From Bacteroidota bacterium (GTDB lineage Bacteria; Bacteroidota; Bacteroidia; Bacteroidales; PUMT01), in contig PXAP01000286.1 of the NCBI GenBank assembly GCA_003567115.1, positions 1-7,033 of the forward strand: 7,033 nucleotides of DNA, read 5' to 3'. The stretch's first letter is position 1. Every line of letters starts with the position of its first letter. Of the stretch, positions 1 to 5,871 are shown piece after piece. A program made the position numbers and the translations under genes. Below the pieces are notes generated by a model, which saw only the letters and a program-made list of their open reading frames with translations, was not told the origin of the DNA and ran no database searches.

Positions 1-72
1 GCCATAAATTGTTTAAAACTATTCTGAAATATCTCATAATTATTAACATCTTATTCTTTATAATTTTATTAT

Positions 73-80
73 TAACTTTG
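73..80 (+). promoter_or_regulatory. Probable clpC promoter, -7 box
   Basis: TAACTTTG is an exact match to the Bacteroidota -7 consensus TAnnTTTG. It would start transcription near position 86-88, giving a leader of about 45 nt before the clpC start codon. No convincing TTG -33 element is visible about 20 bp upstream, where the DNA is just AT-rich, so the call rests on one box. I see no CIRCE inverted repeat and no CtsR heptamer repeats, so heat-shock control of the kind known in Firmicutes is not supported here. Confidence 0.5.
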
Positions 81-94
81 TAATACTATTATTA

Positions 95-109
95 TTGAAT
101 TGAATTGAA
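95..109. repeat. Three tandem TTGAA units in the clpC leader
   Basis: Three perfect head-to-tail copies of the pentamer TTGAA lie between the putative -7 box and the clpC start codon, within the predicted 5' untranslated leader. The array is short and the region is AT-rich, so it may be chance or a slippage product. A length change here would alter leader length but not the reading frame. Confidence 0.6.
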
Positions 110-130
110 TTTATGAATATATATTAAATT

Positions 131-2665
131 ATGGATGCAAAATTTTCACAGAGAGTTAAAGATGTTCTATCATACAGCAGGGAAGAGGCTATCCGGTTAG
201 GTAACAGAAATATAAGCTCCGAACATATATTTCTTGGAATATTAAGGGATGGAGAAGGAGCAGCTATAGATATTCTTGTATCTATGGGATTGGATCTTGC
301 AGCCATCAGAAAAACCGTAGAAGATCATCTCAGAGCCAGAACAGAACTATCTCCATCTGAAGCAGAGAATATTCCGTTGCTTAAAACAGCAGAACGGGTT
401 CTGAAGCTTGTTTATCTTGAAGCAAGATCGTTGAGAAGCGATACAATTGATACAGGTCATCTTTTGCTGGCCATCCTTAAAGATGAAACAAATCTGATAA
501 CTCAGTTGCTGGAAAATGAGAATATAGACTATTTTGTTTTTAAAGATGAGTTTGACCAGAAGCAACGTGAAGCCAGGGCAGAGTTACCAAATGAAGATGA
601 TGACGATGCAAAAGGACCCTTTGGTGGCGGAAAATCCATGCAGGGCCCCGGTGGTAAATCAGGATCAGAAACTCCCGTACTGGATAATTTCGGTATTGAC
701 CTGACAAAGGCTGCTGAGGAAAACCGGCTGGATCCAATTGTCGGAAGGGTAAATGAAATTGAGCGTCTGGCCCAGATTCTGAGTCGCCGCAAAAAAAATA
801 ACCCGGTCCTGATTGGAGACCCGGGAGTTGGAAAATCGGCAATTGTCGAAGGCCTTGCCCTGAGAATAATCCAGAAAAAGGTTTCCAGGGTTCTGTTCGG
901 AAAACGTGTTGTAACACTTGATCTGGCATCAATAGTTGCCGGGACCAAGTATCGGGGACAATTTGAGGAAAGAATAAAAGCAATATTAAATGAACTGGCA
1001 AAGAACAACCAGATAATCCTGTTTATAGATGAAATACATACCATTGTTGGTGCAGGTGGAGCCACAGGCTCACTTGATGCTGCCAATATGCTTAAACCTG
1101 CACTTGCACGTGGTGAAATACAATGTATAGGTGCCACCACTCTTGACGAATACAGGCAGCATATTGAAAAGGACGGAGCATTGGAACGCAGGTTCCAGAA
1201 AATAATGGTTGAACCTACAACTCCGGACGAAACTATAGAAATTCTCAACAATATTAAAGAAAGGTATGAAGATCATCATAATGTCTATTATACTCCTGAA
1301 GCAATACAGGCATGTGTCAGTCTGACAGGACGTTATATTTCAGATCGTCACTTGCCGGACAAGGCAATTGATGCACTTGATGAGGCAGGTTCACGGGTAC
1401 ATATCTCAAATATTGTTGTACCCGAGCGTATCCTGGAACTGGAAAATTTTATAGATAATACCCGCCAGGAAAAGGTAAAAGCTGTTAAAAACCAGAATTT
1501 TGAACTGGCTGCCCGTCAGCGTGACAAGGAAAAGGAGTTGCTTGACCTGCTGGAAAATGAAAAACTTAGGTGGGAAAAGGAATTATCTAAAAATCGTCAA
1601 CTGGTTGATGACGATAAAGTAGCTGAAGTAGTTGCTATGACGACAGGTGTACCGGTTCAGAGAGTGGCACAGGCTGAAGGCATCAGATTGCTGAAAATGG
1701 GTAATGAATTGAAGACCAGAGTTGTAGGTCAAAATGAAGCTATTGACAATATTGTTAAATCCATTCAGCGAAACAGGGCGGGATTAAAAGATCCTAACAA
1801 GCCTATCGGGTCGTTTTTCTTTCTCGGGCCAACAGGGGTAGGTAAGACACAACTTGCCAAAGTACTTGCCGAATATTTGTTTGAAAGCACCAACAACCTT
1901 GTACGCATCGACATGAGCGAGTATATGGAAAAATTCTCTGTATCCAGGCTGGTAGGAGCTCCGCCGGGTTATATAGGTTATGAAGAGGGTGGTCAGCTTA
2001 CCGAAAAAGTAAGAAGACATCCATACTCTGTAGTGCTTTTTGATGAAATTGAAAAAGCCCATCCGGATGTTTTCAATATTCTTCTTCAGGTGCTTGATGA
2101 AGGACAGCTTACTGACAGCCTGGGCCGAAAGGTGGATTTTAAAAATACAATAGTTATAATGACCTCCAATATCGGCACAAGGCAGATAAAAGAATTCGGA
2201 CAGGGTGTTGGATTTTCAACCAGTGCCAAAGAATCTTCGTCAAATGAACACATGAAAAGTATTATACATAAAGCCCTGAAAAAAGCATTTTCACCTGAAT
2301 TCCTTAACCGTGTGGATGATATTATTACCTTTAATCATCTGAATAAAGAGGATATCCACAAGATAATTGATATTGAATTACAAGGTCTTTATCAGCGTAT
2401 GAATAATCTTGGTTACCAGGTTAAAATATCATCTTCCGCAAAAGATTATGTTGCTGAAAAAGGTTATGATGTACAATTTGGTGCAAGGCCTCTGAGAAGA
2501 TCCATACAAAAATATCTTGAAGATCCCCTGGCAGAGATTATAATCAAATCAGAGCTCAAAGAAGGTGATACTTTAAATGTCGGATACACCAAAAAGACCG
2601 ACAATGTCAAAATAACAGTTGAGAATAAAGAAGGAAAGAAGGTTCAGGATAAACAGAGAAAATAA
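131..2665 (+). CDS. clpC: ATP-dependent Clp protease ATP-binding subunit ClpC
   Basis: This is a class I Clp/Hsp100 AAA+ unfoldase that threads substrate proteins into the ClpP peptidase in the cytoplasm. Two Clp N-domain repeats occupy about residues 4-55 and 82-133. An acidic then glycine-rich linker follows at 153-180, including four consecutive Asp at 156-159. The first AAA+ module has Walker A GDPGVGKS at 229-236, pore loop KYRG at 273-276 and Walker B acidic pair D300-E301. A UVR-type coiled segment around 450-485 (NFELAARQRDKEKELL) marks ClpC rather than ClpA or ClpB. The second module has Walker A GPTGVGKT at 566-573, pore loop GYIGY at 613-617 and D638-E639, with the ClpP-docking tripeptide VGF at 693-695. 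All ATPase motifs are intact and 844 residues is normal for the family. The start is fixed by an in-frame TAA at 125-127 just upstream; there is no Shine-Dalgarno sequence. The gene stands alone on its strand and converges on rimO. Confidence 0.96.
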   Translation: MDAKFSQRVKDVLSYSREEAIRLGNRNISSEHIFLGILRDGEGAAIDILVSMGLDLAAIRKTVEDHLRARTELSPSEAENIPLLKTAERVLKLVYLEARSLRSDTIDTGHLLLAILKDETNLITQLLENENIDYFVFKDEFDQKQREARAELPNEDDDDAKGPFGGGKSMQGPGGKSGSETPVLDNFGIDLTKAAEENRLDPIVGRVNEIERLAQILSRRKKNNPVLIGDPGVGKSAIVEGLALRIIQKKVSRVLFGKRVVTLDLASIVAGTKYRGQFEERIKAILNELAKNNQIILFIDEIHTIVGAGGATGSLDAANMLKPALARGEIQCIGATTLDEYRQHIEKDGALERRFQKIMVEPTTPDETIEILNNIKERYEDHHNVYYTPEAIQACVSLTGRYISDRHLPDKAIDALDEAGSRVHISNIVVPERILELENFIDNTRQEKVKAVKNQNFELAARQRDKEKELLDLLENEKLRWEKELSKNRQLVDDDKVAEVVAMTTGVPVQRVAQAEGIRLLKMGNELKTRVVGQNEAIDNIVKSIQRNRAGLKDPNKPIGSFFFLGPTGVGKTQLAKVLAEYLFESTNNLVRIDMSEYMEKFSVSRLVGAPPGYIGYEEGGQLTEKVRRHPYSVVLFDEIEKAHPDVFNILLQVLDEGQLTDSLGRKVDFKNTIVIMTSNIGTRQIKEFGQGVGFSTSAKESSSNEHMKSIIHKALKKAFSPEFLNRVDDIITFNHLNKEDIHKIIDIELQGLYQRMNNLGYQVKISSSAKDYVAEKGYDVQFGARPLRRSIQKYLEDPLAEIIIKSELKEGDTLNVGYTKKTDNVKITVENKEGKKVQDKQRK

Positions 2666-2674
2666 TTGCTTTGA

Positions 2675-3988
2675 TCAGCTTACAACCTCGGCAAACAAAT
2701 CAAAATCACCTGCTCCGGTGATCCTGACATTATAAAAATCTCCGGGATTCAAACTCCCGGTTTTTTTTATTATTACCTCGTTGTCAACTTCCGGAGAGTC
2801 AAACTCAGTTCTCCCATAATAATTATCATCCTCTTCCCTGTCAATCAACACCCTTAATATTTTTCCAACCTTACTGCTATTAATCTCTGCGGATATTCCC
2901 TGCTGAATCTCCATTATTTCAGCAACCCGTCTGATTTTTTCCTGTTCCGGAATTTCATCCCTGAATTTATCATAAGCATATGTACTTTCCTCGTGGGAAT
3001 ATGAGAATATTCCCAACCGCTCAAATCTTGCAGATTTTACAAAATTTTTCAGCTTGTTGAAGTCCCCGCCGGTTTCACCAGGATGACCTGTAAGTAATGT
3101 GGTACGTATTGCAATGCCGGGTATTTTTTCCCTGATTTGATTGATTAGCTGAACGGTTTTTTGACTTTTTATACCACGACGCATTTTCATCAGCATATTA
3201 TCGGAAATATGTTGAAGTGGAATATCCAGGTACCGGCAAATTACCTTGCTCTCTTTCATGACATCAAGTATTTCTGCGGGAAAGTCTGCCGGAAAGGCAT
3301 AATGAAGACGAATCCATTCAACTCCTTTAACTGTTTGAAGTTTTCTGAGCAAATCACCCAGCGTCTTCTTTCCATATAAATCGGTACCATAAGATGAGAG
3401 ATCCTGTGCAACCAGGATCAGTTCTTTAACTCCTTTACCGGCAAGGATTTCTGTTTCACTCAACAATCTTTCAACCGGTCGTGAACTATGGGTGCCTTTT
3501 ATTTCCGGTATAACACAGAATGAGCATTTCCGGTTGCAACCATCAGATATTTTAAGATATGCATAGTGCGGGGGAGTTGACAACAACCTTTCATCTCCTG
3601 AACACTGAACATTACCGAGTTTAAATTCCCGGATTAATTCGTCAAGCGGGTTAATCCCAAGAATAATATCTGCTGCAGGTATTTCCCGGCTCAAATCTTC
3701 TTTGTATCTTTGTGATAAACAGCCAATAATGTACAGTTTCCCTATTCGGCCGGATATTTTTGCATCTGCAAATTCCAGGATCATGTCTATCGATTCCTGT
3801 TTGGCATCATGAATAAATCCACATGTATTTATAATTACTGCATCCTGATATGAAGGACCTGCATCAAATTCAACAATCCATCCGGCAGCGGCAAATTTTG
3901 CCATAATGAATTCCGAATCAACAAGGTTTTTGGAGCACCCCATGGTAACCATGTTGACACGTTTTGCAGCTTTCTTTTCCTTTAACAT
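2675..3988 (-). CDS. rimO: Ribosomal protein uS12 methylthiotransferase RimO
   Basis: This is a radical SAM enzyme that adds a methylthio group to the beta carbon of a conserved aspartate in ribosomal protein uS12 in the cytoplasm. The N-terminal UPF0004 domain carries the three cysteines for the auxiliary iron-sulfur cluster: C18 in MGCSKNLVDSE, C56 in NTCGF and C90 in IGCLSQR. The radical SAM cluster motif CNRKCSFC is at 151-158. A TRAM domain fills roughly 372-437. MGCSKNLVDSE and the IPEIKGTHSSRP context after the CxxxCxxC motif favour RimO over the tRNA enzyme MiaB. Length (437 residues) is typical. The ATG at 3988 leaves a short lysine-rich lead before the domain; no Shine-Dalgarno sequence precedes it. 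It follows ftsY by 24 bp, so the two are probably co-transcribed. Its last codons overlap the clpC terminator on the opposite strand, and no terminator of its own is visible beyond its stop. Confidence 0.95.
   Translation of the reverse strand: MLKEKKAAKRVNMVTMGCSKNLVDSEFIMAKFAAAGWIVEFDAGPSYQDAVIINTCGFIHDAKQESIDMILEFADAKISGRIGKLYIIGCLSQRYKEDLSREIPAADIILGINPLDELIREFKLGNVQCSGDERLLSTPPHYAYLKISDGCNRKCSFCVIPEIKGTHSSRPVERLLSETEILAGKGVKELILVAQDLSSYGTDLYGKKTLGDLLRKLQTVKGVEWIRLHYAFPADFPAEILDVMKESKVICRYLDIPLQHISDNMLMKMRRGIKSQKTVQLINQIREKIPGIAIRTTLLTGHPGETGGDFNKLKNFVKSARFERLGIFSYSHEESTYAYDKFRDEIPEQEKIRRVAEIMEIQQGISAEINSSKVGKILRVLIDREEDDNYYGRTEFDSPEVDNEVIIKKTGSLNPGDFYNVRITGAGDFDLFAEVVS
2742..2768 (+). 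terminator. Intrinsic terminator for clpC, inside rimO coding sequence
   Basis: A perfect 6-bp GC-rich stem (CCGGGA at 2742-2747, TCCCGG at 2755-2760) with a 7-nt loop is followed at once by eight T residues, the textbook form of a Rho-independent terminator on the plus strand. It lies 76 nt past the clpC stop codon and is the only such structure I see downstream of it. It sits wholly within the 3' coding part of rimO on the other strand, covering codons for about T410 to G416. On the minus strand the same stem is followed by AGATTTTTA, a poorer U-tract offset by three bases, so termination in that direction should be weaker. Confidence 0.8.
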
Positions 3989-4012
3989 AAAAGGTTGGCC
4001 AAATAAACGGAA

Positions 4013-4969
4013 TTATTGCTGAAACAGAGAGGATACAAATTCAACCCTGTCAAACTTCAAAAGATCGTCCGGCCCCTCCCCTATTCCTATATATCTGACC
4101 GGAATTTTAAACTGATCCGAAACACCTATTACAACACCACCTTTGGCTGTACCGTCAAGCTTGGTGAGAGCAAGTGCATTGACTTCGGTTGCAGCAGTGA
4201 ACTGTTTTGCCTGTTCAAAGGCATTCTGGCCTGTTGATCCGTCAAGAATAAGCAATATTTCGTGAGGAGCTTCGGAAATTACTTTTTGCATTACCCTTTT
4301 TACCTTGGTAAGTTCATTCATAAGGCTCTGTTTATTATGTAATCTTCCGGCAGTATCTATAATAACAACATCAGCATTGTTTGCTTTTGCAGAGTTAAGA
4401 GTGTCGAATGCCACGGAGGCAGGATCAGCCCCGGTTTTTTGCTTAATCAGATCAACACCAACCCGTTCTGCCCATATGTCCAGCTGTTCAATTGCAGCAG
4501 CCCTGAAAGTATCTGCTGCTCCCAGTATCACCTTATTACCACGGGCCTTGAATTTATGAGCAAGTTTGCCTATGGTTGTTGTTTTGCCAACTCCGTTAAC
4601 TCCTACAACCATTATCACATAAGGGTGTTCTAAATCAGGAACGTTGAATTCCGTGCCGGATTCATTCTCATTTTCCTCCAGAAGTGAAATGATTTCTTCT
4701 TTTAAAATAACATTAAGTTCATCCGTTCCCAGATATTTATCCTTTGCAGCACGTGCAGAGATCCTGTCAATTATCTTAAGTGTGGTATTTACTCCCACAT
4801 CAGAACTTATAAGAACCTCTTCAAGGTTATCCAGTACATCATCATCAATACGTGATTTTCCGGCAACTGCCCTGGAAAGCTTTCGGAACACAGACTCTTT
4901 GGTCTTCTCCAACCCCCTGTCCAGGGTATCTTTTTTTTCCTTTCCTGAGAATAACTTAAAAGCAGCCAT
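4013..4969 (-). CDS. ftsY: Signal recognition particle receptor FtsY
   Basis: FtsY is the SRP-type GTPase at the inner face of the cytoplasmic membrane that docks the SRP (Ffh)-ribosome-nascent chain complex for delivery to SecYEG. An N domain (about 15-100) is followed by the G domain, in which all signature elements are present: G1 GVNGVGKT at 123-130, DTFRAAAIEQL at 153-163 in the SRP-specific insertion region, G3 DTAGR at 205-209, G4 TKLDG at 269-273 and the closing GIGEGPDDL at 295-303. That last motif and VNGVGKTTT favour FtsY over Ffh, as does the absence of a C-terminal methionine-rich M domain. At 318 residues it lacks the long acidic A domain of the E. coli protein and begins with a short lysine-rich stretch that could contact lipid. 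A terminator lies just upstream, so expression depends on read-through or on a promoter I could not identify. rimO follows 24 bp downstream. Confidence 0.96.
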   Translation of the reverse strand: MAAFKLFSGKEKKDTLDRGLEKTKESVFRKLSRAVAGKSRIDDDVLDNLEEVLISSDVGVNTTLKIIDRISARAAKDKYLGTDELNVILKEEIISLLEENENESGTEFNVPDLEHPYVIMVVGVNGVGKTTTIGKLAHKFKARGNKVILGAADTFRAAAIEQLDIWAERVGVDLIKQKTGADPASVAFDTLNSAKANNADVVIIDTAGRLHNKQSLMNELTKVKRVMQKVISEAPHEILLILDGSTGQNAFEQAKQFTAATEVNALALTKLDGTAKGGVVIGVSDQFKIPVRYIGIGEGPDDLLKFDRVEFVSSLFQQ

Positions 4970-4989
4970 AATAACTGTTTATCAATAAT

Positions 4990-5021
4990 AAAAAAAGCCT
5001 TCTTTTATAAAAAGAAAGCTT
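4990..5021 (-). terminator. Intrinsic terminator after the rpmB-rpmG-DUF4295 genes
   Basis: Read on the minus strand, AAGCTTTCTTTT pairs with AAAAGAAGGCTT (5021-5010 with 5006-4995) to give a 12-bp stem with one G-U wobble and a 3-nt loop. It ends in a T-tract of seven (4996-4990), two of which belong to the stem. The stem is AT-rich apart from its base, so efficiency may be partial. It lies 32 nt past the DUF4295 stop and 20 nt before the ftsY start, and so separates the ribosomal protein genes from ftsY-rimO. Read on the plus strand the wobble becomes a C-A mismatch. Confidence 0.7.
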
Positions 5022-5053
5022 GCAATAAATAAAAACCAACCCTGCGCTGGGGA

Positions 5054-5209
5054 CTATTTATTCTTAAAAAATTCTGCGGTAAACTCCTTACCTATTATAT
5101 CCTCCTTGAAATTATATGAACCTGTTTTCTCATTCCTTACCATTTTAACCACTTTAACCAGGTTCTTTGAATCAGCTTTTTTAAGAGTAGCAACAACTTT
5201 CTTTGCCAT
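5054..5209 (-). CDS. DUF4295 family small basic protein, probable ribosomal protein
   Basis: This 51-codon gene runs from ATG at 5209 to TAG at 5054 and encodes a lysine-rich protein starting MAKKVVATLKKADSKN and ending EFFKNK. It has no cysteine, no signal peptide and no membrane segment. The MAKK start, size and charge resemble small ribosomal proteins. I recognise it as DUF4295, a family I know only from Bacteroidota and always next to rpmG. It begins 14 bp after the rpmG stop and is followed by a terminator, so it is the last gene of the rpmB-rpmG transcript. From memory, the Flavobacterium johnsoniae 70S cryo-EM structure revealed a phylum-specific large-subunit protein named bL38, and I believe it is this family; I could not check that. 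The family call is firm on pattern and context, while the ribosomal role is inference. Confidence 0.88.
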   Translation of the reverse strand: MAKKVVATLKKADSKNLVKVVKMVRNEKTGSYNFKEDIIGKEFTAEFFKNK

Positions 5210-5223
5210 AACAATTTAATTCT

Positions 5224-5406
5224 TTATTTGATTTCGCGATGTACAGTCTTTTTTTTGAGAACCGGATTATACTTCTTTAACTCCAGTCTCTCAGGAGTAT
5301 TTTTCTTGTTTTTGGTGGAAATATATCTTGAAGTACCTGGTAAGCCACTATTCTTATGTTCCGTGCATTCAAGAATAATCTGCACCCTGTTGCCTTTTTT
5401 TGCCAT
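5224..5406 (-). CDS. rpmG: 50S ribosomal protein L33 (bL33)
   Basis: bL33 is a small protein of the large ribosomal subunit located near the tRNA exit site. The 60-residue product has the family core TKNKKNTPERLELKKYNPV and ends KKKTVHREIK, typical of L33. Only one cysteine is present (C14); the four-cysteine zinc ribbon of C+ L33 is lost, with Asn in KKYNP where zinc-binding forms have Cys. It is therefore a C- (zinc-independent) type. The segment ECTEHKNSGLPGTSRYIST is longer than in the shortest L33 forms, as expected for the 60-62 residue class. It starts 16 bp after the rpmB stop and ends 14 bp before the DUF4295 gene, which indicates one transcript. No Shine-Dalgarno sequence precedes the ATG. 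Confidence 0.96.
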   Translation of the reverse strand: MAKKGNRVQIILECTEHKNSGLPGTSRYISTKNKKNTPERLELKKYNPVLKKKTVHREIK

Positions 5407-5422
5407 AATTCAGATTTTTTAC

Positions 5423-5665
5423 TTAATATACATTTATGTATCCATTGTTTTTGGCATCTTTAAGGACTGAATGCAATCCTTTTTTATTGATCAGCCTGAT
5501 GCCTGAAGCCGAAACATTGAGGGTAACCCACCTGTCTTCCTCCTGATAATAGAATTTCTTTTTGAAAAGGTTGGGATAAAACTTCCTCTTTGTCCTTCTT
5601 TTGGAATGAGATACATTGTTTCCCACCATCATGCGCTTACCTGTAACCTGACAAACTCGTGACAT
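5423..5665 (-). CDS. rpmB: 50S ribosomal protein L28 (bL28)
   Basis: bL28 is a small basic protein of the large ribosomal subunit. The 80-residue product begins MSRVCQVTGKRMMVGNNVSHS, continues with the basic KRRTKRKFYPNL stretch and has WVTLNVSASGIRLINKKG near residues 46-63, all characteristic of L28. One cysteine (C5) is present, followed by TGKR rather than a second cysteine at the CxxC position, so this is a C- form without a zinc ribbon, matching the L33 beside it. It is the first gene of the rpmB-rpmG-DUF4295 unit, with a clear promoter ending about 30 nt upstream. The ATG at 5665 has an A/T-rich leader without Shine-Dalgarno sequence. Confidence 0.96.
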   Translation of the reverse strand: MSRVCQVTGKRMMVGNNVSHSKRRTKRKFYPNLFKKKFYYQEEDRWVTLNVSASGIRLINKKGLHSVLKDAKNNGYINVY

Positions 5666-5703
5666 TTTATTATGGTATTAATCTCTTGATTTTTAACAGA
5701 ACG

Positions 5704-5735
5704 CAAAAGTCGGTATTTTTATTGACTTTATCAAA
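5704..5735 (-). promoter_or_regulatory. Promoter of the rpmB-rpmG-DUF4295 operon
   Basis: On the minus strand TTTG (5735-5732) is followed after 20 bp by GACTTTTG (5711-5704). These match the Bacteroidota -33 TTTG and -7 TAnnTTTG elements with a single mismatch, in the first base of the -7 box, and the spacing is in the accepted range. Transcription would begin near 5697, leaving a leader of roughly 30 nt before the rpmB ATG. The rest of the 206-bp spacer between cinA and rpmB is AT-rich; it contains a 6-bp inverted repeat with a loop of about 20 nt (CGGAAA / TTTCCG near 5790-5820) but no convincing cinA terminator and no further gene. Confidence 0.65.
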
Positions 5736-5871
5736 TTAATTGTTGGTTTTTTTACAAATTATAAAAATATTATTAGTGTACGCTTATCGCGGAAAATAAT
5801 ACCTTCTTAAAATTTCCGTTAATTTTATGTAGAACCAAATTTGAATTTTACCATAAATAATAAATTAATAA

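Noticed and set aside
113..115. Upstream in-frame ATG as an alternative clpC start
   Set aside because: A TAA at 125-127 in the same frame closes it after four codons, leaving ATG at 131 as the start.
529..1251. A 240-codon open frame on the minus strand inside clpC, with other overlapping minus-strand frames at 540-1001, 1070-1279 and 1784-2062
   Set aside because: All lie opposite the fully conserved ClpC coding sequence, and their translations have no recognisable domain and an unlikely serine- and phenylalanine-rich make-up. They are shadows of the clpC frame.
4016..4988. Several plus-strand open frames of 64-114 codons across ftsY, and a similar one at 3161-3379 in rimO
   Set aside because: They are antisense to genes with intact family motifs and show no domain or initiation signal of their own.
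5036..5053. GC-rich inverted repeat (CCC / GGG around TGCGCT) just after the DUF4295 stop
   Set aside because: Only three base pairs with a six-base loop and no immediate T-tract; the 12-bp hairpin at 4995-5021 is the better terminator.
5101..5107. Strong SD-like AAGGAGG on the minus strand
   Set aside because: It lies inside the DUF4295 coding sequence, with no ATG, GTG or TTG at a useful distance after it, and this phylum does not rely on such sites. It simply encodes lysine-glutamate-aspartate codons.
5780..5870. Possible cinA terminator in the cinA-rpmB spacer
   Set aside because: The only inverted repeats there are short, AT-rich or have long loops, and none is followed by a T-tract in the minus direction.
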